This document shows positions 33,474-45,679 of a DNA stretch of 64,000 nt, in pieces. The notes under the pieces are model-generated. The model was given only the letters and a program-made list of their open reading frames with translations. It searched no databases and was not told the origin of the DNA. The position numbers and the translations under genes are program-made. The stretch is from Vitellaria paradoxa (taxonomy: Eukaryota; Streptophyta; Magnoliopsida; Ericales; Sapotaceae): contig CM034237.1 of the NCBI GenBank assembly GCA_019916065.1, positions 23,457,752 through 23,521,751 on the forward strand, in the 5' to 3' direction. Every line of letters begins with the position of its first letter. The stretch's first letter is position 1.

Positions 33474-35234
33474 CTGATAAATGATGTTATAGCAAATAAA
33501 TAAGTCAAAGGCTTTGATCAAATACGTAAAACTAGCGGTTTTGATATGAACCTGAAGAACTCAAGTAGAACATACCACAAGCATCTAGACCATTTTTATT
33601 ATATTATTTTCAGAAGAATGATGTGACTTGAGGCAATCCAAAATCATATTGCTGTTCTGATAACACTAACTTAGTACTCCAAAATCAGGCCAAAGTCATC
33701 AGATCCCAAAAAGAATATACCATTGGCTTGAAACTGAACGGTGTTCAATGCACTAAGCAATAAGATAATAAATGCTGTGTTAACTCTTCCATCTTAGGTA
33801 CATGTGTCCACTACATATGACAAAGGTAAAGGCATGAAATTATGCATCCGACTCTGAATCAAACTTGAATCCTCCACTTTTTAACAATATTTGAAGAAAC
33901 AATAGATTGCATTTGATGGTAAAGAAAATGTTTTAGCCTTTTCCCTGGACGCAAGAAAAATTTTCCTTTTCTACCTAAAATTCATTTAATTTTAAGCACA
34001 ATCTTAACCAATAATAATATATTGTCAATATAGTGTACAATATATTTACATATTCACATGTCCACTCGTATTTGTGTCCAACTTTTGAATACATATCTAA
34101 AATTTAAGACAGTGACAGTTCCAACACTTGGACAAATATCTGCATTTGATAGTCATACTCAAGTCCATATGACAAATGGAAGCACACATCTCAAGCTGCA
34201 CATCCAATCCCTTGCTAGTTTTATTTCAATCCATTCCAAAGGTAGCCGTTGACATCAAAAGATTCAAAACGTTTCATCCAAGAAACACGGATATAGACGC
34301 ATACGCTATGTTACACAGATTAGAGTACGGGTGTCAGGTACAGATAAGTGTTTGAATCAATTAATTCTTTTATTCAATGGGGGAATGGAAAAATATTAAA
34401 TTATTAATACATTTAATATAATTATTTTATTTTATACGATTATATGGTTTTTTCAAGGTGTTATTACAGTTTTTCATACATAAAATATAACTTTTATGCA
34501 TTATTATGTGATAAAATTGAATTGCTATACATGTTTGTGTGGATATTTAATTATATATAGGGCATGTATAACATACACTTACCTAAATACCTTTGTCCAT
34601 GTGCGACATATCCAACATAAATACATCATATATTTAGAAGAGTTCATGTAACATAAGACATGGGTTACAAATACACAAACACGTTAATTTTAAAAATTAT
34701 CATAACAGATTAAGGACACAAAAACAAATAGATATATGTTTATATATATAAAACAAATTATTCATTTTTATATTAAAAATATTTTAGAAAATTTTATTTA
34801 CAAACAAACAGAAACTTTAGGTTTTAAAATTACTTAAATTGAAAAAACAATTAAGGAAAAGTATTTTATTATTTAATTCCAAGTTTTTCACTTTTAAATG
34901 TAAAATGTGTTTTATCTTATGTATGTTCAAGTAATGGACACATGCAACTCCCAACCAATAGAATATTAGAATAGTGTTCCAATTCTAAAATATAATAATA
35001 ACATAAGAGGTTAAGATCCAGTTGAGTGGCTGACAAGTTTTTAAGAGTGTCCAATGAGTGTCAGTAACTAACATGCACACCGTACGATAATGTCACCTTT
35101 CTAAAAGAGTCATTCCCCAAGCCTCCCAAAGCACCACCTGACCAACCCTAAAGCCAACGTCCAGCCATCAACCTCGCCTAAAATCAAGGTGCTAGTAACC
35201 TTAAGTAACCCCATAAACAACAAGCATTGTTAAC
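33474..35234. other. AT-rich part of intron 1 without recognised elements
   Basis: I find no coding frame or element boundary here. A segment around 34,040-34,340 (TCCACTCGTATTTGTGTCC, ACGGGTGTCAGGTAC) resembles widely dispersed plant repeats of the ACACGTGTC type. This is too weak to name. Confidence 0.4.
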
Positions 35235-35523
35235 AAGAAATGTCTGTGCCCCTTCGGGGGTGGCCGAGTGGAAGTCGGGCTCGCCTTAGAGCTTGGGCCT
35301 CTCGAGGTTCCGGGTTCGACTCCCCCACGGGGGGGTGGGTTACTGCTGTAATGGCGGGTGCCTAATGGCCTCCTCTCGGTCGTGCCGGTCAGCCAGGGCT
35401 TGCCTAGGCTGGTTAACTCTCCAGGGGCCTTTGCCGGCTAGGGTCCTGGAGCGTGCTTCGCCCTGTGCGCACCCCAGTACGGGGTAGCGGCTGCGGACTT
35501 CCACGTACCAGAAGAAATGTCTG
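35235..35523 (+). mobile_element. tRNA-derived SINE with 12-bp target duplications
   Basis: A 265-bp GC-rich body (35,247-35,511) is flanked by perfect direct repeats AAGAAATGTCTG (35,235-35,246 and 35,512-35,523). Its head has RNA polymerase III internal promoter boxes in the right order and spacing: A box TGGCCGAGTGG (35,261-35,271) and B box GGGTTCGACTC (35,312-35,322), in tRNA-Ser/Leu-like surroundings. The remainder is GC-rich and contains no frame. The 3' end reads CACGTACCAG with no poly(A) or poly(T) tail, unusual for plant SINEs. SINEs move with LINE enzymes; RTE and L1 relatives are next door. Confidence 0.8.
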
Positions 35524-35939
35524 CCATCCAAATACACATTGATAACAAAAATAATAAAATTAAAAGTAAAAACAAAAGAAAAACACTCATTCCCGTTGTT
35601 TAAAAAAAACACAAATTATTCTCAAAAGAATATTTTTTTTTTTTGGGAATAGGTAATTATTAACTCCGCCTATATTTTTTCATAGCCGGTCCAAAACCCG
35701 GATAGAAGAGGATTGTGTTAGGTAGTCGACAGCTAGCGTAAAACTTTGTCGAATTTTTTTATGGATTTTCTGACACCTAATGAGATTTCGTGGAGGCATT
35801 CCCTACTTAGCGACACGCTGTATGGTCTAAGTACAGTGTTAAATAAGCAAGAACCGCTGTATCGGCGCCTGGGTGCAGTGTTAAATAGACAATGGTCCTC
35901 ACACTTTCCTGGACGAGTGGGGGGGTAAGAAAGCTAGTC

Positions 35940-38220
35940 CAAAATAGAAGGCTGAGATTAGATACTTGGAACGTTGGGAGCTTAACTGGGAAACTTATGG
36001 AAGTAGTGGATACAATGGAAAGGAGAAGAATCGCAATTACTTACTTGCAAGAGACAAAGTGGGTGGGATAGAAAACTAAAGATATTGAGAGGACTGGCTA
36101 TAAGTTATGGTATACGGGACTTAATAGATCGAGAAATGGGGTCGGCATAGTAGTAAGCAAGGACCTAAAGGAAGATATAATTAATGTAAAACGCTGTGGA
36201 GATAGGATTATTGCAATTAAGTTAGAGTTAGAAGAAGAGATAATAAACGTAATTAGTGCTTATGCCTCCCAGGTGGGCCAAGGATATAAACATAAGGAGA
36301 AGTTTTGGAAAGACTTGGAAGGAATGCTATTAGAGATACCTCAAGGAGAGATGGTCTTCATAGGAGGAGATTTGAACGGTCATATACGACACAACGTAGA
36401 TGGATACATAGGAGTACATGGGGGATATGGTTACGGTAATAGAAATGAAGAAGGGAAAGATATTTTGGAGTTTGCAGTGGCTTATGATCTCATGGTGATG
36501 AACACTTTTTTTAGGAACAGAGAGGAACATTTGGTGACTTATAAGAGTGGCTCCTCAAGGACACAGATTGACTTCTTCTTAACTAGGAAAAGAGACCGCA
36601 TAACTTGTAAAGATTGTAAAGTTATACCGGGGAAAAGCTTGACTACCCAACATAGGTTGTTGGTCATAGATGTGCAGTTTCAAAAGTGGACTAGAAAAAA
36701 GAAGTCATATAGATGCTCAAAGACTAAATAGTGGAACTTGAAAGGTGATAAGCAACCAGCATTCAGGAAAAGAGTACTAGAGGAAGATATTTGGACGGTA
36801 AATGAGAGTGCAAATATTATGTGGGATAAGGTAGTAAAGTGTATTAGGAGGGTAGGGAAAGAAGTCTTAGAAGAATCCAAAGGGAGTGCTTTGACACAAA
36901 AAGAGGCATGGTGGTGGAACAAGGCTGTCCAAGACAAGATAAGAGTTAACAGAGTGTGTTTTAAATCTTGGCAAAATGACCGAAATGAAGCGAACTTGGA
37001 AAGTATAGAGAAGCTAGAAGAGAAACCAAAAAGGCAGTTAGTGAGGCTAAGGTAAAGATATTTGAGGATTTATATAGGCGACTTGACACTAAGGAGGGCG
37101 AAAGAGAGATATTTAAGCTGGCTAAATTCAGAGATAGACGGACCAAGGATTTAAAACAAGTTAAATGCATTTAAGATGAAGATGAAAAAGTATTAGTAAA
37201 GGAAGAGGAGATAAAGGAACGTTGGAAGAGCCACTTCTACAAGTTATTTAACGAAAGCAGTAGTAGTGACATACAATTGGGACAGTTCACCACTTTTAGA
37301 GAAGAATTAAAGCTTATGTTTTATAGGAGAATCAGTGGGGAAAAAGTAAAAGAAGTATTAAAAAAGATGAAAAATAGGAAAGCGGTTAGGCCAGATGGTA
37401 TCCCTATTGAGATTTGGAGGTGCTTAGGAGAGGATGGCATAAGTTGGTTGACAAAACTTTTTAATGTAGTGCTAAAGAGCAAGAAGATGCCTGATGCATG
37501 GAGGAAAAGTATCCTTATACCCATATACAAGAACAAAGGAGATATTCAGAATTGTGCGAACAACCGTGAGATTAAATTGATGAGCCATGCGATGAAATTA
37601 TGGGAGAGAGTTATTGAGAGAAAACTAAGAAGGACAACAAACGTTTTAAAGAATCAATTTGGTTTCATGCCTGGAAGATCAACCATAGAGTCTATCTTTC
37701 TCTTAAGGAGATTAATGGAACAATATAGAGAAGGTCAAAAAGATTTACATACGGTGTTCATTGATTTAGATAAGGCATATGATCGGGTTCCTAGGGAGAT
37801 TCTATGGGGAGTATTAGAAAAGAAAGGAGCCTGTGTCGCATATATTGAGGCGATAAAGGACGTGCATGATAGATCCATGAAATCTATATAGAAAACTGGT
37901 GGAGAGACTAACGAGTTTCCTATCACGATTGGTTTACATGAAGGCTCAGCATTAAGCCCGTACTTGTTTGCTTTAGTTATGGATGAGATTACAAAACATA
38001 TTCAGGATAAAATGCCGTGACGTATGCTATTTGCAGATGATATTGTTTTAGTAGATGAGACAAGAGAATGAGTAAATTCTAAAGCTAGAATTGTGGCGGG
38101 AAACGTTAGAGACAAAAGGGTTTAGGCTAGGCCAATGCAAGACGGAATATATGGAATATAAGTTTAGTCAAAGTAGGATAACGGGTAGTATAAAAGTAAG
38201 TTTAGGCGCACAAAAAATTG
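35940..38220 (+). pseudogene. RTE endonuclease and reverse transcriptase, N-terminal 5/6
   Basis: The AP-like endonuclease begins near 35,952 (LRLDTWNVGSL; LQETKW near 36,050). It continues through SAYASQVGQG, FIGGDLNGHI (36,360-36,390), and SSRTQIDFFLTRK, with LTTQHRLLVIDV near 36,640. The RT part (37,277-37,891 and beyond) has MKNRKAVRPDGIPIEIWR, KNQFGFMPGRSTIES, FIDLDKAYDRVPRE, GSALSPYLFALVMDE, then MLFADDIVLVDE near 38,025. Endonuclease nicks the target and RT primes on it. Stops (36,069; 36,729; 37,171; 37,889; 38,018) and at least one frameshift near 37,050 inactivate the copy. Confidence 0.9.
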
Positions 38221-38335
38221 TAGAGAAAGATAAATTATTTTTTTGAAAAGATAAATAAATTTATTAAAAGGAAATGATAATTACATCATCTAGAAGATGA
38301 AAACTACAATTAAGACCAAATATACGAGGTGCGGA

Positions 38336-41300
38336 CTACGTACCAATCTTGCCAAGAGAATCAATAAAGTACAATAATGAAGTTAAATCTACGTCGCTAC
38401 CAGCATTGACCCATGTAAACAAACAACTAAAAAACAAACTTTGGATTCGCACTACATTACTTTCCTTGGCTTCAAAGATTCTTCTATGGCGCTCTTTCCA
38501 AACTGTCCAGAATAGACAGAGTGGAATTAAATTCCATACTTCCTTCTTGTACCTCGCTAAAGATTGTCCCCACCAAGACAGGAGAAAGTTTCTGAGATCT
38601 TTAGGAGGACAGCAGTGAACACCAAAGCACACTAAAACAAGATGCCAAATTCCAGTAGTCCAAGAACAGTGTATGACTAAGTGATCAATAGTTTCCTCAC
38701 TACATAGACATAAGGAACACCGATTCACCATAGAATAACTTCGAAGTTTTAGATTATCAATAGTTAAGATTTTGCCATGAGCTGCACACCAAGCAAAGAA
38801 AGTGACTCTAGAAGGAGCCACAAATTTCCAGATCTTAATCCATGGAAAAGTGTCTAGCTCATCTCCTTTCAAAACACTATAGAAAAATCTTACATTGAAC
38901 ACATCATTCTTAGATTTCTTCCAGATTAGCATGTCATCTGCATTAAGCCAAGTAACTAAGTGAAGCAACTCCATCAACTGAAGGTAGCTCCCAAGTTCCC
39001 AATCATTTACATTTCAACGCAGCTGAACAAACCATTCTCTGGATTGCCCGGAAATTGTGTAATACTCTAAAACTAAAGCATTCTGATCTACAGCAATAGC
39101 AAAGATGTCAGGGAAGATATCAACTAAACAACCAATGGCCAACCATCTTTGCTTCCAAAACAGAATTCAATCGCCTCTACCCAGCTGCCATGAAATACAT
39201 CTCTTGAATTTAGGCCATAAGTTTCTTATTCCTTTAAAAGACTGACGCCATAGGGTTTAGAACAATTGGCAGTCGACCATCTACCTTTTTCCTCTCCATA
39301 CTTAGAAACTATCAGCCTCTTCCACAAGCTATCCTGTTCATTAGGGAATCTCCATAGCCATTTCCCAAGTAGAGCTTCATTCTGTAAATTGAGCTTCTTG
39401 ATTCCCACACCACCTGATTTGATAGGTTTGCAAGCCGCCTTCCAAGCCACCAAATTATGCTTAAAAACCTCAGCATGCCTCTCCTAAAGAAAATCTCTTT
39501 GCATTTTTTCCAATTCTTTTAAAACGGAGACTGAGGCAGTGAAAAGGGAGAGATAGTAAGAGGGTAAGCTGGAAAGAACACTTTTAATAAGAGTTACTCT
39601 CACCCCAGTTGACAAATAATTCAATTTCCAATTTGATAATCTTTTCCTGCATCTTTCAATGACAGTCTCCCAAACCTCTTTGCTCTTATGCTTAGCCCCC
39701 AGGAGCATTCCCAAATAAATATATGGAAGAGATCCAATTTTGCAATCCAAAGTTGCTACCAGGTCCTGCAGATTATCTGGACTGCCAATAGGAATGATTT
39801 CGGATTTGTTGAGATTTACCCTTAAACTCGAGACTGCTTCAAATCCTAACAGTGTGCATCTTAAGTGACCCAATTGTGATCTATCAGCCCCACAAAAGAC
39901 AATGGTATCATCAGCAAACAGCAAGTGAGATATACTAATCAAACTCTACCCTAACGCCCCTGCTGGAATGCCATTTAAGAGACCTGCCTGCTCCACTTTC
40001 TTAATCAGTCTACTAAGCACCTCCATTACAAGAATGAAAAGAAAAGGGGAAAGAGGGTCACCTTGTCTTAAACCTCTAGAAGCTGTAAAAAATCCTTCAG
40101 GAGTTCCATTAATTAAGATAGAGAAGCTTGTCATAGAGATACACCACTGAATCCACTTGCACCATCGTTCTCCAAAACCCATCTTCCTTAACAAGTAGAG
40201 CAGAAAGTTCCAGTTGAGGTGGTCAAAAGCTTTTTCAATGTCCAACTTACAGATTAACCCAGAACTTTTTTGCTTCAGGGCTAAATCAATAACTTCATTG
40301 GCCACGAGGATAGCATCTAAAATTTGTCTACCGCTCACAAAAGCATTCTAAGTTTCCGAGATCAGAGAGTGCATAACCAGCCTCAATCTATTAGCTAATA
40401 CCTTGGCCAAGAGTTTATAAATAGCACCCACAAGGCTTATGGGCCTGAAATCTTGGATCCTTACAGCACTTGATTTCTTTGGGATCAAGGCAATAAATGT
40501 GCTATTCAAACAGCAAACAAACCTGCTGTTGTGGTAGAAATTTGCAAAAATCTACATTATCTCTTCCTAAAAAATGTCCCAACAGTGTTGAAAGAATGCA
40601 ATTGTCCATCCATCTGGGCCGGGGGCTTTATCTCCATTCATCTCCTTTAAGGATTGAAAGACTTCCTTTTCAGTGAAAGGAAGCTCCAGCCCTTCCACCT
40701 CTACAGAATCCAGCCAAGGAGTTTCCAAGAGATCTACCTAAGGTCTCCACACATGTTCTTCCTTGAAGAGCTGCTTGTAGAAATCCAAGATATGTTTCTT
40801 GATTTTACTAGGATTCTCAATGATAGTCTCATCAATCTTCAATTTGTTGATCCAGTTAGCTCTTTTGCTGGCTGAGGCTATTTTGTGGAAGTATTTAGTG
40901 TTTCTATCTCCCTCCTTAAGCTATTTAACTCTAGTTTTTTGTCTCTAGCAAGTTTCCTCCATCTGAGTTAACTTGTTCCATTCTAGAATCAGACCTGTTT
41001 TGCTGCTTCTTTCTTGTTCTGTTAGCCTGCCATCCTCATCTACTCTGTCCAGATTTTGAATTTCCTGTTCCAGTTTATTTTTCTGCGACTCAAGCCTCCC
41101 AAAAACCTCAATGTTCCATTTCTTCAAATCTGCTTTTAGGTATTTCAGTTTCTGCATCATCCTAAAGCTTGCAGTCCCATCAATAAAGCTGTAACCAGAC
41201 CACAAGTTAGCTATCATGTCCTTAAAACCTTTAACTTGCAACCACATGTTTTCAAATATGAATGGTTTTGATCCTCCCTTAATTGCTTCCCTGTCCAAAA

Positions 41301-42032
41301 GTAATGGAAAGTGATCTGACACTAATCTAGGCAAAGATCTCTGATGAGCAATTGGAAAGAGATCCTCCCAGTTTGAAGAGACTAAGAATCTATCAATTCT
41401 AGATTTACTAACTCTATTGCTCCATGTAAATCTTCTACCACCCAAAGGAAGATCGATGCAACTTAGGTCATAATAAAATCAAAAAAGACTTTCGTTTGTT
41501 TGGTTCTTTTTGTGCAACCCCATTTATCCTCAATGCTTTTGACCATATTGAAGTCACCACCCATACACCAAGGAACAGACCATCTAAAAACAACAGCCCC
41601 AATCTCTTCAAGAAAATCAGCCTTCAAGTGTTTATCCACAGGCCCATATACCCCTGTAAAGGCCCCGGTTATTTCCTCCTCCTTGTGTTTAAACAGACAA
41701 GAAATTGAGTAAGTCCCAAGTTCGTACTCCAGCATGTTAAGTTTTCTATGATCCCACATGATGATGATTCCACCAGAAGCTCCGACTGAGTTCAAAGCAA
41801 CCCATTTGCAACTGCCTCTTCCCCACAAAGTACTCACTATGAAGTCATCAGCTTTACTCAATTTAGTTTCCTGCAAACAAACTACATCAGGTTTCCACTT
41901 ATTGGTGCATGATTTTATTAGCGTCCTTTTCCTTGTGCCTTTGCAACCCCTAACATTCCAACTCAGAATTTTTAGCTTCATATTAAACAGAAAGGAATTC
42001 ATTCTCCTCCCCTGTCCCTGCGGCATCCTCAA
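38336..42032 (-). pseudogene. L1 ORF2 endonuclease/reverse transcriptase, frameshifted
   Basis: Domains in order: AP endonuclease (ILSWNVRGCKGTRKR, VCLQETKL, MGGDFNMVKS; 41,463-42,032), then in a second frame FTWSN, SRIDRFLVS and LVSDHFPLLLD (41,445 down). RT follows ([45 protein letters not shown], 39,946-40,338 and 39,942-39,484), then GVGIKKLNLQNEALLGKWLWRF. In a third frame comes a zf-RVT zinc-binding domain (WKFVAPSRVTFFAWCAAHGKIL, RCSLCLCSEETIDHLVIHC; 38,336-38,977). The F-A-D-D catalytic box is intact. At least two frameshifts and several stops disable the copy. No RNase H domain is seen. Confidence 0.9.
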
Positions 42033-43941
42033 TCAATCCTTCTTTGCCATAAGAAATAGAACACTGCAGATTTTTTAGCTCCTGAGTACCTTTTCTAACA
42101 CTTCTATTCTGCTTCTTCCCTTTTTCCTTTTTAATATTTTCTCGTTTTTCTTCTATGGACCTTAGTAGCTCCATTACCTTGTCCTCAAATCCTTCACTTG
42201 AGATTCCCAAAATCTTCTTAAAAGATTTCATTCTGTTAAGCACCCAGGCGGAGATTTGTGGTTGATCATGACCACAATTTTCCAACAGTAAAGGTTCGAC
42301 AGGCTCTTGCCAATCTACTTCAGGTTCGACAGAAGCTAAAGGAAGGCAGTCCAGCACATCCTCTAAACCTTCTGATTGAGAAATCCGCAGTTCCTGAATT
42401 GGCCTGTACAGGCTTAAGGAAAGCTGATACTTCTCATTAGGAGAGACATTTTCAGACTCAAGGCTACTGCCGGAATATAATTCTCCAGAAAAATCTCTTT
42501 CATTGACAACATTGGGAGAAAAAGAGACCACATTATTAAGCAATAAAGGAGTCTCTTTAGGATGCTTCTTAGAAAAGTATTTCTTACCAAACAAAGCCTC
42601 CTGTCTGTCGGGATAATGGTCCACAGTGCTGAGATTAATTACCTCTGTATCTGCCTTATAATTAATTCCCCCTTGTGGGTCCACTAGGCTGGGCACATTG
42701 AATGTAACTTCTTCATCACCTAGGCTGCTTAGGACTTTAAATTGATTATCCTCATGCTTCTCTTCCATCATTAATGCTTCCTTATTATTTCTAATAGTTG
42801 GCACCCATTTAGCTTTCCCAGCAAACTTTGAATAACTTTTGAAGTTCTGCACCTCATCATGCTTTAAATGATTATCCTTTCGACTTCCAAGGACAGAAGC
42901 TTTTAATGCACCGCCTGCTGAAGCACGCGCCACCATCTTCCTTCCTTCCGGTGGCCGGAGAACTCTTTTGGACAAAGAGACATTTGCCCAATCAACCCAT
43001 GTCTCTCGCTCTACCCCGAGGGGGCAGTCATACATTAGCTGGCCAACAACTAATTTAACAGAGGCTGGAATACCTTTGCCATTACCTTTGAATCTTAAGC
43101 GAGCCCATTTAAGATTCTTGGATAACTTGGTCTCCTCATCAATCTCCAATAATCCTCCACAGAAATCACCTATGCTTCGAAAGACCCCAAGGCTCCAAAG
43201 AAAAACAAACAGACCCATCACTTTAACCCAGACAGCCGACTGACTTCTTCCTCTTATAGAGCAGCAGCCCCAGCTATGCCATTTGTCTAAGAATAAAGGA
43301 TGACTATTGAAAGTAATCCTCTCCAATAGGAACTTGTCTGCTAATTCCTTGGAAGGAAAAGAAAATAAGAGTCTTTCCCCATCCATAGCTTTGATATCTA
43401 ATCCACCAGGAATATTCCATTTTCTATTCAACCAGGAAGAAAGAGTGTCTATGTCAATGCTATGTGAACTTAAACCTCCAAACCTACCTATCAGACAACG
43501 GCTCATATTATGGCTGCTGCTAACTGCATCTTCAAAGTTCATTGAAATGTGTTAGCCATCGTTTGAACTTCGTATATTAGGTAAGGTCCATTTCAGTAGA
43601 GCAGCGGCTTGAAGATATGATCTATTTCTAATCCTCCTTTCTAGATCCATATCTAGGGGACAAGGCTGTACCAGATGAGGGCTCTGAATGCATTTGGAGG
43701 AAGAAGGATCATTTCCTTCTGTAATAAACTCAGAAAGTAGATTGGCAAAGAAACACCAACCTTTTCCTGCAGAAATTTCTAGAATTCTAACCTGGTACCT
43801 TCTAAATGGAGCAAAAAGCCAAAGCTCTACCTTCCTGTCATACCCATCTCTGATTCTGGTGTAGATAAGGGTCCTATATCCTCCTCTGAGGTGGCCAAGT
43901 TGTTGAAATCCAGCCTTGAAATTGAGCTCCTTTAGACACAT
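41983..43941 (-). pseudogene. L1 ORF1 (DUF4283-type RNA-binding protein), one stop
   Basis: The frame is open from 43,941 to 41,983 (about 650 codons) except for one TAA at 43,552-43,554. It carries the plant L1 ORF1 layout: an N-terminal segment (GYDRKVELWLFAPF), a DUF4283-like region (CLIGRFGGLSS, WNIPGGLDIKAMDGERLLFSFPSKE), WVKVMGLFVFLWSLGVFRSIGDFCGGLLEIDEET, GQLMYDCPLGVERETWVDW, and a long polar tail. ORF1 proteins bind the element RNA and accompany it to the nucleus. A single stop in an otherwise long frame indicates modest age. The usual C-terminal zinc knuckle is not evident. Confidence 0.85.
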
Positions 43942-43963
43942 CTCCTTTAGAGAAAGATAAATT

Positions 43964-44440
43964 TAGGTACCTTGGATCTATGGTGTAACAAGATGGAGGG
44001 ATTGATACTGATGTAAGTAACAGGATTCAAGCCGGGTGAACCAAATGGAGGAGTACTTCGGTGGTCTTATGCGACCGAAAAGTCCCCCTCAAGGTGAAAG
44101 AAAAGTATTATAAGGTGGCGGTTAGACCAGCGCTGCTATATGAATCAGAGTGTTGGGCAGTAAAGCATAATCATGGTCAGAAGATGGCAGTTGCGAAGAT
44201 AAGGATACTAAGGTGGATGTGCGAGATTACAAGGAAAGATAGGATTAGGAACAAGGAGATTAGGGGCAAAGTAGGAATAGCACCAATTGAAGATAAAATG
44301 AGAGAAAACCGATTAAGATGATTTGACCATGTTAGAAGGCATCCAGCGGAGGCACCTATTAGGTGTGAAAGTATGGAAATTGCCAGGAGTAGGAGATGTA
44401 GAGGAAGATCCAAGAAAAGTTAGAAAGAAACTATTAAACA
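43964..44440 (+). pseudogene. RTE LINE C-terminal region
   Basis: After the L1 insertion the RTE frame resumes with FRYLGSM, then VLCDRKVPLKVKEKYYKVAVRP, LLYESECWAVK, KIRILRWMCEITRKDRIRN, IRGKVGIAPIEDKMRENRLR and FDHVRRHPAEAP. This is the conserved RTE C-terminus after the RT thumb. Stops interrupt it. It leads into the 3' UTR and TTTGG tail ending at 44,566. Confidence 0.9.
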
Positions 44441-44582
44441 TGACCTGACCTACCTAGATCTATCGGAGGACATGGCCCTAAACAGATCTAATTAGCGTCG
44501 ACAAATCCATATAGCCAACCCCACCTAGTGGGAAAAGGCTTGGTTTGGTTTGGTTTGGTTTGGTTTGGAATAGGTAATTATT

Positions 44583-45045
44583 CTTAAAGTCACAGAGAAC
44601 TAAACACATTAATAAATTTGTTTGTTTCACTTTCTTCAAAACTACTTTCAGAAATCAAGTTAAAGCATAAAAAAATGAACAAATTTGTAGACTGGTAGAA
44701 TACGCCATTGTTAGTTCTTTATTTTCCAATCAAAAGTACCAAATGACCCCAAAAACTTCATAATTTCAGGAAATATGCATTTTGTTTCATAGAACCACAC
44801 TGATAGCACAAGCAACAAAAATTTTTCACTAGACTATGTAAAAGAACTATTCTAATGAAGAACTTCTAGTCATTCCAAATCAAACCCAAATGTGAAACTT
44901 TCTAAAACCAAACAATACTCAACTGAGTTAAGATTCAAACCAATAATTCAACAACTCAAGCATGGTTTATTCAATAACAAAATCTGTATCCATCAAGAAA
45001 GAAGGAAAGTAAAAAGACATCTTTACCCCCAAGAACACAACTCAA
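44583..45045. repeat. AT-rich intron DNA ending in donor-segment copy 3
   Basis: No gene is seen. At 44,970-45,045 lies the most diverged of three copies of the PDRP1 exon-1 end: on the minus strand TTGGGGGTAAAGATGTC preceded by TTGTGTTC, against CTCGGGGGTAAAGACGTCC in the true exon. Its downstream partner sequence (GTGGGCAACCAAACATAACACC) resumes at 45,627 after two MITE-like insertions. Confidence 0.65.
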
Positions 45046-45049
45046 CCCA

Positions 45050-45650
45050 TGCTATGTTTGGGTGCGAATAGGAATGGGAACGAAAGTAAGAAAAGGAATA
45101 GTAAAGAAATTGTAACATTTGATACGTTAATACGAATTGATCCGGAGGGAAGAGAAGTGAAAAAGACAAGCAAATACAAATTTTCTTCCTTTTTTGTTGG
45201 AAATCAGGTTTGGAGAGAATGAAGATTAAATCGTAAAGAAAATTCAAAACACATTTTCTCTCTACTTTTTTTTCTCCTTTTTCCCTTTCTCTTCTTTTCT
45301 GTTTCTCTTCTCTGAGTTCCAAACAAAATCTAAGAAATTAGAATGGAAATTCCTTTTGCTAATGTTTGGTATGTTTGACTACATTTGAGAACGGAATGAG
45401 AATTCGAATTGAAAAACTAAATTACTCTTTCATTTTAAAAAACATTTAAAGCAACTTTGTCTACTCACGTTTTACATAAAGTTCAGTTGCTCGCGGAATT
45501 TTCAAATATTATATTGGACCCTGAGTCTTATATTTAGCAAATTAGAGAGAAGGAACATTTTGGTTCATTGTTCAAAGATCAACCAAACTTGAGAGCCAGG
45601 GAATCCTCATTCCGATTCTCAAACATGTGGGCAACCAAACATAACACCAA
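45050..45650. mobile_element. Two adjacent MITE-like elements
   Basis: Several related terminal words face each other: TATGTTTGGGTGCGAATAGG at 45,054; the complement of CCAAACAAAATC near 45,322; AATGTTTGGTATGTTTGAC at 45,360; and the complement of CAACCAAACATAAC near 45,640. The simplest reading is two short inverted-repeat elements (about 45,052-45,335 and 45,357-45,643) with ends of the GTTTGGTTG type common among PIF/Harbinger-like or hAT-like MITEs. They contain no frame. Exact ends and target duplications are not resolved. Confidence 0.5.
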
Positions 45651-45679
45651 TAAAATTGAGAGCAAACAATTCAACATTT

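Larger units (their letters stand above)
38221..43963 (-). mobile_element. L1-type LINE nested in the RTE element
   Basis: The 5.7-kb body (38,237-43,947) is flanked by perfect 16-bp target duplications TAGAGAAAGATAAATT (38,221-38,236 and 43,948-43,963). In minus orientation the 5' end lies at 43,947, only a few bases before the first ORF1 codon, so the copy is slightly 5'-truncated. The 3' end at 38,237 carries a short interrupted A tail (complement of ATTTTTTTTGAAAAGAT). The host sequence on both sides reads continuously as RTE pol (VEKD | KFRYLG). The insertion therefore postdates the RTE insertion. Confidence 0.93.
35646..44582 (+). mobile_element. RTE-clade LINE, near full length, split by an L1 insertion
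   Basis: The element body is 35,662-38,236 plus 43,964-44,566, about 3.18 kb, the usual size of plant RTE elements. It is flanked by perfect 16-bp target duplications GGAATAGGTAATTATT (35,646-35,661 and 44,567-44,582). The 5' end carries a CCGGTCCAAAACCCGG-like leader. The 3' end is the typical RTE tail: ATAGCCAACCCCACCTAGTG, GGAAAAGGCTTGG, then five TTTGG repeats. Coding lies on the plus strand, opposite to PDRP1. Identical target copies suggest a fairly young insertion, although the coding region carries stops. Confidence 0.93.

Noticed and set aside
33474..33521. ATG at 33,521 as the PDRP1 start
   Set aside because: The first 16 codons are intronic in character, a consensus acceptor lies at 33,474, and the conserved N-terminal half of the domain is found in the exon at 47,313-47,789.
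42258..43555. Plus-strand frames within the L1 region
   Set aside because: They are antisense shadows of L1 ORF1.
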